From contig NZ_BCTW01000024.1 of assembly GCF_001590965.1 (NCBI RefSeq), positions 1-58,087 of the forward strand: 58,087 nt of DNA, read 5' to 3'. This stretch comes from Novosphingobium lentum NBRC 107847. GTDB lineage: Bacteria > Pseudomonadota > Alphaproteobacteria > Sphingomonadales > Sphingomonadaceae. Position 1 is the first letter of the stretch; each line of letters begins with the position of its first letter. Below the pieces are notes generated by a model that saw only the letters and a list, made by a program, of their open reading frames with translations, was not told where the DNA came from and searched no databases. Below, one piece after another: positions 47,922-56,828 of this stretch. The translations under genes and the position numbers were made by a program.

Positions 47922-47997
47922 TGGTGCCGCTTAGAGGATTCGAACCTCTGACCCCATCATTACGAATGATGTGCTCTACCGACTGAGCTAAAGCGGC
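47922..47997 (-). tRNA. tRNA-Thr (anticodon CGU)
   Basis: On the minus strand the 76-base sequence folds as a complete tRNA: acceptor GCCGCTT/AAGCGGC with discriminator A and encoded CCA, D-arm TAGCTCAGTCGGTAGAGC, anticodon stem CATCA/TGATG around loop TTCGTAA (anticodon CGT), and T-arm GAGGTTCGAATCCTC. It reads the ACG threonine codon. Confidence 0.95.
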
Positions 47998-48097
47998 ATA
48001 CCCCTTGGGCAGGCGGGGCGTTTACAAAGGCCGGCTGCGCGACGCAAACGGTTTCGCGCAAGGCTTTGCAAAGCCTTCGTGCCCTGCGTGGAAATGC

Positions 48098-48171
48098 TGG
48101 AGGCCCGAGCCGGAATCGAACCGGCGTAAACGGATTTGCAGTCCGGTGCGTAACCACTCCGCCATCGGGCC
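48098..48171 (-). tRNA. tRNA-Cys (anticodon GCA)
   Basis: On the minus strand a 74-base tRNA: acceptor GGCCCGA/TCGGGCC with U73 and encoded CCA, anticodon loop CTGCAAA (GCA), and T-arm GCCGGTTCGATTCCGGC. U73 is the main identity base for cysteine. It lies 101 bp upstream of tRNA-Thr on the same strand. Confidence 0.95.
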
Positions 48172-48291
48172 TCGGCCCCGGGCTGCCCCGGGGAGCAGCG
48201 CGGTTAGCCCAAGGCGCGGCGCACTGCAATTCGATTCATCAAGGCCTGGGCAATTCGATTTTCGCGGGGTCGGGCGTGCGAGAGGGCCGGA

Positions 48292-49089
48292 TCAGGGATC
48301 GACGAATTCCGCCGCGCGGCGTTCCAGCCCGGCCTGCACCGCCTCGCGCTGGTTGCGCGACAGCATCAGCACGTGCTGCGCATGGCTTTCGGCCAGCAGC
48401 ACTTCGTCGACCGAGAGATCGTGCATGCGGTTCGACAGCGCCTTGGCCGCGCGGATCGCGTGGGGGCTTTGCGCGGCGATTTCCTGCGCCAAGGCCATCG
48501 CGCGGGCAAGCGGATTGGCATCGACATGCGTGGCGAAACCCAGCGCCAGCGCATCCTCGCCCGAGAATTCGCGGTGGGTGTAGATCAGTTCGCGCAGCAC
48601 GTCGTCGCGCACGTTGCCGCGCCACAGCACATAGCCGCCCATGTCGGGCACCAGCCCCCAGCGCGTCTCCATGATCGAAAGCCGCGCATCGGGCGCCACG
48701 ATGCGGATGTCGGGGCCGCTGGCGATCTGCAGCCCGCCGCCAAAGCACACGCCATGCACCGCCGCGATCACCGGCATCGGCAGCTTGCGCCAGACCATCG
48801 CCGCCTGTTGCGGGAGGTTGGCGTTGCCGTGGGTGCGCGCGGTGAGCGGGGCGTCGTTCCAGCGATCCTCGCGCCCCATGCTCGACAGGTCGAGCCCGGC
48901 GCAGAACGATTTGCCCGCGCCCGACAGCACCACGCAGCGCACCGATCCCTGGTCGTACAGATAATGCCCGGCATCGACGATCGCGTCGAACATCGCCTCG
49001 TCGAGCGCGTTCATCTTGTCGGGCCGCGTCAGCAGCACGTGCGCGACGTGGCCATCATGCGTGATCGAAAGGCGATCGGTGGTCTTCAT
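48292..49089 (-). CDS. Enoyl-CoA hydratase/isomerase (crotonase) family protein
   Basis: A 265-residue crotonase: VLLTRPDKMNALDEAMFDAI, the first oxyanion-hole segment SGAGKSFCAGLDLSSMG and the second AVHGVCFGGGLQIASGPDIRIVAPDARLSIMETRWGLVPDMGG. The Glu of METRWGLVPDMGG is in the usual place of the second catalytic acid. It acts on an acyl-CoA, perhaps in fatty-acid breakdown, but the substrate cannot be read. The start is ATG 49089; the open frame to 49290 lacks a plausible start. Confidence 0.85.
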   Translation of the reverse strand: MKTTDRLSITHDGHVAHVLLTRPDKMNALDEAMFDAIVDAGHYLYDQGSVRCVVLSGAGKSFCAGLDLSSMGREDRWNDAPLTARTHGNANLPQQAAMVWRKLPMPVIAAVHGVCFGGGLQIASGPDIRIVAPDARLSIMETRWGLVPDMGGYVLWRGNVRDDVLRELIYTHREFSGEDALALGFATHVDANPLARAMALAQEIAAQSPHAIRAAKALSNRMHDLSVDEVLLAESHAQHVLMLSRNQREAVQAGLERRAAEFVDP

Positions 49090-49381
49090 GGTCGCTTGTC
49101 CCGCTGGGTCGGTGGCAGGCGCATGTGTTCGCGCAATCGCGCGGCACGGTCCAGCAGTAAGTGGCGGGAGCGGGGAGGGGCACTGCTTCGCTATCGCGGA
49201 GCAAACGCCCTGAGCATGAAGCAGATGTTTTAGAGCCACCCGCTTATGGTGAGGAGGGGCTGAGCTTGCCGCAGACCCGTCTCGAACCACTGTCCCATAC
49301 GCAGGACGGTCCTTCGAGGCGCCGTTTCGGCAAGCTCAACGGCTCCTCAGGATGAGCGAGTCAGACCAATCGTAACGAACC
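49090..49381. other. 292-bp intergenic region with dispersed repeat
   Basis: No gene recognised. The stretch 49251-49360 contains two related pieces, GGGCTGAGCTTGCCG and, inverted, CGGCAAGCTCAACGG, the latter followed by CTCCTCAGGATGAGCG. The second piece matches the repeat downstream of gyrB (31941-31980). The two pieces form an imperfect inverted repeat that could fold and end transcription of the aminotransferase gene. Confidence 0.5.
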
Positions 49382-50581
49382 CTACGCCGCGCTGGCGTTG
49401 ACGCCCATGCTGGCAAGGTAGCGCTTGATGTTGCGCGCGGCCTGGCGCAGCCGTTGCTCGTTCTCGACCATGGCGATGCGCACATAGCCCTCGCCGTCCT
49501 CGCCATAGCCCACGCCCGGCGCCACCGCGACTTCGGCGTGGGTCAGTAGCTGCTTGGAAAATTCGAGGCTGCCCATGCTTTTCAGCGCGGGCGGCAGCGG
49601 CGCCCAGGCGAACATCGAGGCGCGTGGGGACGGGATGTCCCACCCGGCGCGGCCGAACGCTTCGACCATCACGTCGCGGCGCTTCTGGTATAGTTCGCGG
49701 TTCTTCTGGACGATGTCCTGCGGGCCGTTGAGCGCGGCGCAGGCGGCGGCCTGGATCGGGGTGAACGCGCCGTAATCGAGGTACGATTTCACCCGCGTCA
49801 ACGCCGAAATCAGCCGCTTGTTGCCCACCGCGAAACCCACGCGCCAGCCGGCCATCGAATACGTCTTGGACATGCTGGTGAATTCCACCGCGATATCCTT
49901 GGCGCCGGGCACCTGCAGGATCGACGGGGTGGGCACGCCATCGTAATACAATTCGGAATAGGCGAGGTCCGACAGGATCCACACCTTGTTGGCCTTGGCC
50001 CAGTCGACCAGCCGTTCATAGAACGCCAGGTCGACCGTTTCGGCGGTGGGGTTCGACGGATAGTTCACGATCAGGATCGACGGACGCGGCACGGTGAACG
50101 CCATCGCCCGCTCCAGCGCGCGGAAATAGTTTTCATCGGGCGTGGTCGGCACCGAACGGATCGTGGCGCCGGCGATGATGAAGCCGAACGTGTGGATCGG
50201 ATAGCTCGGGTTGGGGGCGAGCACGACGTCGCCCGGCGCGGTCATCGCCGTGGCCATGCTGGCCAGCCCTTCCTTCGACCCCATGGTCATCACCACTTCG
50301 GTATCGGGATCGAGATCCACGCCAAAGCGGCGGCCGTAATAGTTGGCCTGCGCCTTGCGCACGCCGGGAATGCCCTTGGACGCGGAATAGCCGTGGGCGT
50401 TGGGCTTCATCGCCACTTCGCACAGCTTTTCGATCACGTGCGCGGCGGGCGGCAGATCGGGGTTGCCCATGCCAAGGTCGATGATATCCCGGCCCGCGGC
50501 ACGCGCGGCGGCCCGCATGCCGTTGACTTCGGCGATGACGTAGGGCGGCAGGCGCTTGATGCGGTAGAATTCTTCGTCCAC
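49382..50581 (-). CDS. Class I/II aminotransferase, AlaC-like
   Basis: A 399-residue PLP enzyme: YRIKRLPPYVIAEVNGMRAAARAAGRDIIDLGMGNPDLPP at the N-terminus, NYPSNPTAE (Asn for the PLP ring), SDLAYSELYYDG (Asp/Tyr), EFTSMSKTYSMAGWRVGF with the Schiff-base Lys, and a late substrate Arg region GEGYVRIAMVENE. This matches the alanine/LL-diaminopimelate-type group (AlaC). No ATG precedes the fold; GTG 50581 gives the family start (VDEEFYRIKR). A TTG at 50608 is in frame. Confidence 0.87.
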   Translation of the reverse strand: MDEEFYRIKRLPPYVIAEVNGMRAAARAAGRDIIDLGMGNPDLPPAAHVIEKLCEVAMKPNAHGYSASKGIPGVRKAQANYYGRRFGVDLDPDTEVVMTMGSKEGLASMATAMTAPGDVVLAPNPSYPIHTFGFIIAGATIRSVPTTPDENYFRALERAMAFTVPRPSILIVNYPSNPTAETVDLAFYERLVDWAKANKVWILSDLAYSELYYDGVPTPSILQVPGAKDIAVEFTSMSKTYSMAGWRVGFAVGNKRLISALTRVKSYLDYGAFTPIQAAACAALNGPQDIVQKNRELYQKRRDVMVEAFGRAGWDIPSPRASMFAWAPLPPALKSMGSLEFSKQLLTHAEVAVAPGVGYGEDGEGYVRIAMVENEQRLRQAARNIKRYLASMGVNASAA

Positions 50582-50734
50582 GGTTGGTTGTACTCGATCT
50601 ATGACCAACGGCCCGATTGCCGTCAGTCGGCGGCCTTACGCGAATTTGCAAAACTAGGCAAAGTACAAGTCCTGCAGGGACTGGCACGGCGCGGTCAATC
50701 TTGTAGATTGCACCAAACCAAAAACGGGAAAGCG

Positions 50735-52681
50735 ATGATGGCTGGAACAGCGGGCAAGGGCGAATCGGGCTCCACGACGGATTCCGGCCAGGGCGGCATC
50801 GGCGGGACCATGGTCGAAGATCTCGTGCGCCAGCAGGGCGAAGCGATGCAGGCGCTGTTCGCCCCGTTCCTGCCCGATGTGCTGTCGGCCGGCGGCGGCG
50901 CGAGCATGCCCGATCCGGCCGATCTCCAGCACTGGGGCATGTCGGCAGCCAAGTTGCAGAAGATGTGGCTCGATTTCGCCGCCGAACAGGCCGGCAAGGG
51001 CGAGCCGGCGCTGGGCAAGCTGGGCGATCCGGGCCAGTGGGCCGAAAAGCTGGGCCGCTGGACGCAGGCGCTGCCGCTCGGGCAGTTCGAAATCCAGCAG
51101 AAACTGTGGCAGGACGGGCTGCAGCTGTGGACCACGGTGCTCGGCCAGTACGGCATCGGTGACGGCGCGCATGCCAGTGCCGAATCGGAACAGCCCGCGC
51201 CGCAACTGCCGCGCAAGGACCGCCGCTTTGCCGATCCCAAGTGGCGTGACCAGCCGCTGTTCGCGCTGATCCACCAGACCTACCTGCTGCTGGCGGAACG
51301 GATCAATGCGATGGCCGATGACGTGCCGGGCATGTCGGCCGAGAAGAAAGACCAGTTCAAGTTCATGACGAAGGCGATCACCGACGCGCTGTCGCCCGCA
51401 AACTTCCCCCTGACCAACCCGATGGTCATCGAACGCACGATCGAGACGCGCGGCGAAAACCTTGTCAGCGGGGCCGAACACCTGCTCACCGATCTGCGCA
51501 AGGGGCAGCTGACCCACACCGATCCCGATGCGTTCGAACTGGGCCGCAACATCGCGGTGACTCCGGGCAAGGTGATTTTCGAGACGCCGTTGTACCAGCT
51601 GATCCAGTACACCCCGACCACCGACACCGTGCTGGAGGTGCCGCTGGTGATCTTCCCGCCGTGGATCAACCGGTTCTACATCCTCGATCTGAACCCCGAA
51701 AAAAGCTTCATCCGCTGGGCGGTGGAGCAGGGCGTCACGGTGTTCGTGGTATCGTGGAAATCGGCCGATGCCTCGATGGCGGAGGTGATCTGGGACGATT
51801 ACATCCTCGCGCAGATCGAGGCGATCGACCACGTCCGCGCGCGGCTTAAGGTGCCCGCGGTCCACACCATCGGCTATTGCGTGGCGGGCACCACACTGGC
51901 GGCGACGCTGGCGCTGCTGGCGCGGCGCGGGCTGGGCGACACGGTCGCCTCGGCCACGTTCTTTACCGCGCAAGTCGATTTCGAGAAGGCGGGAGAGCTC
52001 AAGCACTTCCTCGACAACGCGCAGATGAAGCTGCTCGATTCGATCTCGAAGGACGGGTTCATCGACGGCCGGGTCCTGGCCGCCACGTTCAACGCGTTGC
52101 GGGGGCCGGACCTGATCTGGAACTACGTGATCAACAATTACCTGCTCGGGCAGGACTATCCGGCGTTCGACCTGCTCCACTGGAATGGCGATATCACCAA
52201 TCTGCCGGCCAAGTGGCACCGCGCCTATCTGACCGAACTCTACCGCGACAACCGGCTGGTCGTGCCCGATGCGATGGTGGTCGATGGCACACCGATCGAC
52301 CTGCATCGCATCCACACGCCGGTCTATATCCAGGCGGGCAAGGAAGATCATATCGCGCCTGCCGAAAGCGTGTGGAAGCTGACCAGCCATGTCGCGGGCC
52401 CGTGGAAATTCGTGCTGGCCGGATCGGGGCACATCGCCGGCGTGGTCAATCCGCCGTCATCGGGCAAATACCAGTACTGGCTCAACCACGGCGATCCCCA
52501 GACGCTGCAGGACTTCATCGCCGGCGCGCACGAAACCAAGGGCAGCTGGTGGCCCGACTGGATCAAGTGGATCGAGGCGATCGATCCGGCACGGGTTCCC
52601 GCCAAGAATTTGCGCAAGCCGGGCGGCAAGGGCGACCGGGCGATCGAGGACGCGCCGGGGCGTTATGTGAAGACGCGCTGA
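50735..52681 (+). CDS. phaC: Class I poly(3-hydroxyalkanoate) synthase
   Basis: A 648-residue enzyme polymerising 3-hydroxyacyl-CoA at the PHA granule. The N-terminal PhaC_N region (FPLTNPMVIERTIETRGENLVSGAEHLLTDL) leads to the alpha/beta fold with the lipase-like box HTIGYCVAGTTLAAT (nucleophile Cys in GxCxG), the catalytic Asp in GKEDHIAP and His in GSGHIAGVVNPP. GGGAAA lies upstream of ATG 50735. The N-terminus (GTAGKGESGSTTDSGQGGIGG) is a flexible extension. The phasin gene follows behind its own operator. Confidence 0.93.
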   Translation: MMAGTAGKGESGSTTDSGQGGIGGTMVEDLVRQQGEAMQALFAPFLPDVLSAGGGASMPDPADLQHWGMSAAKLQKMWLDFAAEQAGKGEPALGKLGDPGQWAEKLGRWTQALPLGQFEIQQKLWQDGLQLWTTVLGQYGIGDGAHASAESEQPAPQLPRKDRRFADPKWRDQPLFALIHQTYLLLAERINAMADDVPGMSAEKKDQFKFMTKAITDALSPANFPLTNPMVIERTIETRGENLVSGAEHLLTDLRKGQLTHTDPDAFELGRNIAVTPGKVIFETPLYQLIQYTPTTDTVLEVPLVIFPPWINRFYILDLNPEKSFIRWAVEQGVTVFVVSWKSADASMAEVIWDDYILAQIEAIDHVRARLKVPAVHTIGYCVAGTTLAATLALLARRGLGDTVASATFFTAQVDFEKAGELKHFLDNAQMKLLDSISKDGFIDGRVLAATFNALRGPDLIWNYVINNYLLGQDYPAFDLLHWNGDITNLPAKWHRAYLTELYRDNRLVVPDAMVVDGTPIDLHRIHTPVYIQAGKEDHIAPAESVWKLTSHVAGPWKFVLAGSGHIAGVVNPPSSGKYQYWLNHGDPQTLQDFIAGAHETKGSWWPDWIKWIEAIDPARVPAKNLRKPGGKGDRAIEDAPGRYVKTR

Positions 52682-52733
52682 GAGCAGCGCCTGACCCGGC
52701 AAATTGCGACACCCATCCTGCGGCATCCTGACG

Positions 52734-52800
52734 TTTGCTGCACTGCACAAAAAACCCTTGACGGCAGTCGGGGTAATAATTATTTGTGCAGTGCAGCAAA
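52734..52800. promoter_or_regulatory. Mirrored PhaR-like operator pair and phasin promoter
   Basis: TTTGCTGCACTGCACAAA (52734-52751) and its exact reverse complement (52783-52800) flank a 31-bp spacer. Each contains CTGC-N3-GCA, close to the CTGC-N3/4-GCAG pattern of alphaproteobacterial PhaR, the repressor that also binds PHA. TTGACG (52758-52763) and TATTTG (52781-52786) are 17 bp apart and make a plausible promoter whose -10 is covered by the right site. PhaR would release it when granules form, inducing the phasin gene. Confidence 0.75.
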
Positions 52801-52865
52801 GATCGACGCGGCCTCCTTTGGCACGGCTTCGATCCGCGGTACGCGCAAGGAGCCAGTGACTCGCG

Positions 52866-53876
52866 ATGGTTGATCAAGTTGAAGACCCCAAGCCCGAATC
52901 CGGCACTGTCGCTGCGGTCGACATTGTTCCCGAAACGCCGGCGATCGAAGTTGCCGCTACGGAAGCACCGGCAGTAGAGGCGGCTCCAGTAGAGGCGGCT
53001 CCAATCGAGGCTCTCGCAGCCGCGCCCCTCGCCGCGCCTGCCCCGGTGGAAGCGCCCGCCCGTCGCAAGCCGGGTCGCCCGAAAAAAGTAGCGGCCATCG
53101 TCGAGCCTGCCCCCGTGGCGGCCACACCGGCTGTCAGCAAGATCGTCAAGGTTGCAGCACCCAAGGCCGCCGCGGTGAGCGTCGCGCCAAAGGCTGCCAC
53201 GTCCAAGGCGAAGCCGGTCGCGGCAAAGCGTCCGGTCCCGGCGAAGAAAATGGCGGTGCCGGCGCCCTCTGCCAAGCCCGCAATTTTCAAGGCTGCGGTG
53301 CCCAAGCCTGCAACGACCAAGGCGGTTGCCCCCAAGATCATGGCGCCCAAGATCGTTGCACCGGCTTCGGCACCGGTTCGTCCCAGTTTCAAATCAGCCG
53401 CCGCCCCCGCGCCGGTTACCAAAAAGGAAAGTTTTATCATGGCCGTCAACACCACCGAATTCACCACCAAGATCCAGGACGCGATGAAGACCGCGCAGGA
53501 TCGCGCCAAGGTCGCTCTCGAAAAGAGCCAGACCATGTTCGGCGACGTCGGTGAGTTCACCAAGGGCAACGTCGAAGCGGTTGTCGAATCGTCGAAGATC
53601 CTCGCCACCGGCCTGCAGGGCATGGGCAAGAGCTACGCCGAAGAAGGCAAGACCGCGTTCGAGAAGCTGACTGCCGACGCCAAGGAACTGGCCGCAGTGA
53701 AGTCGCCGACCGAATTCTTCGAAAAGCAGTCGGCGCTGATGCGCAAGTCATTCGACGCCATGGTTGCTTCGGGTTCGAAGTCCAGCGAATCGATGCTGAA
53801 GCTGGCCAACGAGGCGTTCCAGCCGATTTCGAACCGCGTGAGCATGGCGATCGAAAAAGTGAAGCACGCCGCCTGA
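52866..53876 (+). CDS. Phasin with Ala/Pro/Lys-rich AT-hook N-terminal extension
   Basis: A 336-residue two-part protein. Residues 1-190 are low complexity, rich in Ala, Pro, Val and Lys, with an AT-hook-like RRKPGRPKK near residue 67 and many PAK/PKA repeats resembling histone H1 or the PhaF tail. Residues 192-336 are a Phasin_2-type helical domain (FTTKIQDAMKTAQDRAKVAL..., SSESMLKLANEAFQPISNRVSMAIEKVK). An internal ATG at 53439, eight bases after AGGAAA, would yield the 145-residue phasin alone. The long form could tether PHA granules to the nucleoid. AAGGAG lies 13 bases before the first ATG, rather far. Confidence 0.85.
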   Translation: MVDQVEDPKPESGTVAAVDIVPETPAIEVAATEAPAVEAAPVEAAPIEALAAAPLAAPAPVEAPARRKPGRPKKVAAIVEPAPVAATPAVSKIVKVAAPKAAAVSVAPKAATSKAKPVAAKRPVPAKKMAVPAPSAKPAIFKAAVPKPATTKAVAPKIMAPKIVAPASAPVRPSFKSAAAPAPVTKKESFIMAVNTTEFTTKIQDAMKTAQDRAKVALEKSQTMFGDVGEFTKGNVEAVVESSKILATGLQGMGKSYAEEGKTAFEKLTADAKELAAVKSPTEFFEKQSALMRKSFDAMVASGSKSSESMLKLANEAFQPISNRVSMAIEKVKHAA

Positions 53877-54116
53877 TCCTGTTGGCAGGTGCGATACGCC
53901 TTCAACGCACCTGCCGCTTGGCGACAGCTTTGGACCGGACGGTTGCGGCCGTCCGGTCCTTTCGTCGTTTGGGGCCTGAAGCATCGGCGCGCCGCCTGGT
54001 GACCGTCCCATCGGCGGGGTGATTCGTCTCCGCGAAACCACATTTTGACGGCCTGACGACGAAGATTGGCCATGCGCCCCTTGCCGATGGGGCTGGTCGA
54101 TGCGATATTCCCCTCA

Positions 54117-54545
54117 ATGTCGACAGACCAGTGCCTCGTTTCCGTGCCCCTTCCGCTTGCGCGCCGTGCGCAGCTTGGTGCCGGACGCATTCGCAGCGGC
54201 GACGGCGATGGTGATGGCGAGGGCGGCGGAGACAACGGCTCCGGTGGTGATAACCAGGTCGGCGTCGCCACCAGAACCCGCACGCGCCCCAAGAAGCCGA
54301 GCATGTTCAAGGTGCTCATGCTCAACGACGATTACACCCCGATGGAATTCGTGGTGATGTGCCTCAAGCGCTTCTTCCACATGGATCTGGAACAGGCGAC
54401 GCGGGTCATGCTCCATGTCCACCAGAAGGGCGTAGGCGTGTGCGGCGTGTTCCCTTACGAAATCGCCGAGACCAAGGTGAACCAGGTGATGGACTTCGCG
54501 CGCCAAAACCAGCACCCGCTGCAATGCACGCTGGAAAAGGCCTGA
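54117..54545 (+). CDS. clpS: ATP-dependent Clp protease adaptor ClpS
   Basis: The conserved ClpS domain fills the C-terminal 85 residues: PSMFKVLMLNDDYTPMEFVVMCLKRFF, then ATRVMLHVHQKGVGVCGVFPYEIAETKVNQVMDFARQNQHPLQCTLEKA. ClpS delivers N-degron substrates to ClpAP. The N-terminus is uncertain: ATG 54117 gives 142 residues, ATG 54072 gives 157, and a Gly/Asp-rich linker (GDGDGDGEGGGDNGSGGDN) precedes the domain. No good SD is seen at either start. Confidence 0.88.
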   Translation: MSTDQCLVSVPLPLARRAQLGAGRIRSGDGDGDGEGGGDNGSGGDNQVGVATRTRTRPKKPSMFKVLMLNDDYTPMEFVVMCLKRFFHMDLEQATRVMLHVHQKGVGVCGVFPYEIAETKVNQVMDFARQNQHPLQCTLEKA

Positions 54546-54636
54546 GCGTCTGATTGGAAATTCGCCGAAAGCGCGAATTTCAGTCCGGCACCGGCGCGCT
54601 CCCGGATAATCCGAAACAAGGTTTGGGATCGGACAT

Positions 54637-55344
54637 TCAGGCCACCGTCGTTCCGAACAGCTTGCCGATCAGGAATGTCGCGGCCATCGCCAGCGCCCCC
54701 CAGATCACCACGCGGACGATGCCCTGCATGATCGGGGCTCCGCCAGCCTTGGCGCCCACCGCGCCCAGCAGCACCAGAAACGCCAGTGACGCGGCCGATA
54801 CGCCCACCGCCAGCGATCCCAGCGGCAGCAGGAACGCGGCGAGCAGCGGCAGCGCGGCACCGATCGCGAACGTCGCCGCCGACGTCAGCGCGGCCTGGAC
54901 CGGACGCGCGCGGTGCATCAGCGACAGCCCCAGTTCGTCGCGCGCGTGCGCGCCCAGCGCATCCTTTGCGGAAAGCGCCACCGCCACTTCGTGCGCCAGC
55001 GCATCGGGCAGGCCGCGATCGCGATAGATCCCGGCCAGCTCTTCCAGCTCGGCCGCAGGCGATTCGGCATGTTCGCGCCGTTCGCGCGCAAGGTCCGCCG
55101 CCTCGGTATCCGCTTGGCTCGAGACCGAAACGTATTCGCCCGCCGCCATCGACATCGCGCCTGCGACCAGCCCGGCCACGCCCGCCACCAGCACCGCCGG
55201 CTTGCCCGCCGCGGACGCGGCGACGCCGACGATCAGGCTCGACGTCGACAGGATGCCGTCGTTCGCGCCGAGCACGGCAGCGCGCAGCCAGCCGATGCGA
55301 TCGACGACGTGGTGTTCGGCAGGCGCGATCTTGGATTGCTGCAT
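54637..55344 (-). CDS. VIT-family (Ccc1/VIT1-like) membrane protein
   Basis: A 235-residue protein: IGWLRAAVLGANDGILSTSSLIVGVAASAAG, the hallmark first helix; VAGLVAGAMSMAAGEYVSVSSQADTEAADLARERRE, the second; a soluble acidic helical insert with Glu residues that bind Fe/Mn in the family; and three C-terminal helices. It exports or stores iron or manganese. The start is ATG 55344, with AAGGAG six bases upstream, one of the best SD sites of the window. Confidence 0.87.
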   Translation of the reverse strand: MQQSKIAPAEHHVVDRIGWLRAAVLGANDGILSTSSLIVGVAASAAGKPAVLVAGVAGLVAGAMSMAAGEYVSVSSQADTEAADLARERREHAESPAAELEELAGIYRDRGLPDALAHEVAVALSAKDALGAHARDELGLSLMHRARPVQAALTSAATFAIGAALPLLAAFLLPLGSLAVGVSAASLAFLVLLGAVGAKAGGAPIMQGIVRVVIWGALAMAATFLIGKLFGTTVA

Positions 55345-55586
55345 CGCTGGCTCCTTTGGCAGGTCGGGCCACTTTGCCACCGGTGCGGCGGCGCGTCACC
55401 TCCCTGCATCCTGGCCCGCATCCTGGCCCGCATTGTGACCCGCTTTGTGCGTTGCGCCAATTCGCGCTTTGCCACGCCGTCGCGCGCGGTTATGGAGCGG
55501 CTTCCCGGCGCGCGGCAGGGCCCCGGCGGGGATTGCCGCGCCGTTCCCTGCACTTCGCCGCAACCACAGGCTGCCGTTTCCTCCCC

Positions 55587-56828
55587 GTGAAATTCTTCAC
55601 CGCCATAGACCGTTACATAGCCCGGCTGGTGCTGGTGCCGATGCTGGTGGTGTTCGTCCTGGCCGCGTCGCTGCTGGTGCTCGACAAGATGCTCAAGCTG
55701 TTCGACTTCGTTGCGACCGAAGGCGGGCCGGTCAGCATCGTGTTCAAGATGCTGGCCAACCTGCTGCCCGAATATGCCAGTCTGGCGATCCCGCTGGGGC
55801 TGATGCTGGGCATCCTGTTCGCGTTCCGCAAGCTGGCGACGAGTTCGGAACTCGACGTGATGCGCGCGGTCGGCCTGTCGTACACCCGGCTGCTGCGCGT
55901 GCCGTACATGTTCGCGATTGCGCTGGCAGGGCTGAACCTGCTGATCGTCGGCTATCTCCAGCCTTTGTCGCATTACTACTACGAACAGATGCAGTTCGAA
56001 CTGCGCTCGGGCGCGCTGGGTGCCTCGATCAAGGTCGGCGAATTCAACACGCTGCAGGATCGCACCGCGCTGCGCGTCGACGCCAGCCGCGACGAGGGGC
56101 GCGACTTGCGCGGGATCTTCGCGCGGATCGTCACCGCGCGCGGCCAGCAGATGGTGATCTCGGCGCGCGAGGGCCGGTTCTTTGCGACCAAGGACAACCC
56201 CGACACGATCATCCTGCGATTGAACGACGGGCAGATCGTGCAGGATGGGCCCGGCATCGCCAGCCCGCGCGTGTTGAGCTTCGCCAGCCAGGACCTGCCG
56301 ATCGACCTGCCCAAGCTCGAACAGTTCCGCCGGCGCGGCGACAAGGAGCAGGAATATTTCCTGCCCGAACTGCTCAAGATCAGCTGGAACGACAAATATC
56401 CGGCCGCCACCCGCACCGAAACCAAGGCCAGCCTCAACTACCGGCTGGTGGAGGTGGTGATGATGTTCCTGCTGCCGCTGCTGGCGGTGGCGCTGGCCAT
56501 CCCGCCTAAGCGATCGACCTCCGCGCTGGGCGTGTTCGTGTCGATCGTGATGGTGGTCGCCTATCACAAGGTCAACCAGTACGGGCAGGATGTCGCGGTG
56601 CTGGGGCGGATCGACCCGACGCTGGCGCTGTGGGGGCCGTTCTCCGCGTTCGCTGCGCTGATCCTGTGGATGTACTGGCGCATCGCCTATGTGCCCGGCG
56701 GCCAGCCGATCGGCGGGCTGGAGCGTGGCGCGGCCAAGGTCAGCGCGCTGTATCGCAAGCTGTTCGGCCGCAAGCGCCTGCCCGATGAGCCGGAAGCCGA
56801 ACTGGAGGGCGCGCATGGTGCAGCTTGA
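55587..56828 (+). CDS. lptF: LPS export ABC transporter permease LptF
   Basis: A 413-residue YjgP/YjgQ permease: TM1 ARLVLVPMLVVFVLAASLLVLDKMLKLFDF, then PEYASLAIPLGLMLGILFAFRKLATSSELDVMRAVGLS, a periplasmic beta-jellyroll (IKVGEFNTLQDRTALRVDASRDEGRDLRGIFARIV) and three C-terminal helices. It forms the LptB2FG extractor of lipopolysaccharide. The start is GTG 55587 with no visible SD, so the mRNA may be leaderless or weakly translated. The protein has a basic tail before lptG. Confidence 0.88.
   Translation: MKFFTAIDRYIARLVLVPMLVVFVLAASLLVLDKMLKLFDFVATEGGPVSIVFKMLANLLPEYASLAIPLGLMLGILFAFRKLATSSELDVMRAVGLSYTRLLRVPYMFAIALAGLNLLIVGYLQPLSHYYYEQMQFELRSGALGASIKVGEFNTLQDRTALRVDASRDEGRDLRGIFARIVTARGQQMVISAREGRFFATKDNPDTIILRLNDGQIVQDGPGIASPRVLSFASQDLPIDLPKLEQFRRRGDKEQEYFLPELLKISWNDKYPAATRTETKASLNYRLVEVVMMFLLPLLAVALAIPPKRSTSALGVFVSIVMVVAYHKVNQYGQDVAVLGRIDPTLALWGPFSAFAALILWMYWRIAYVPGGQPIGGLERGAAKVSALYRKLFGRKRLPDEPEAELEGAHGAA

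Noticed and set aside
50654..52432. 592-codon frame antisense to phaC
   Set aside because: Shadow of phaC, which has all its catalytic residues.
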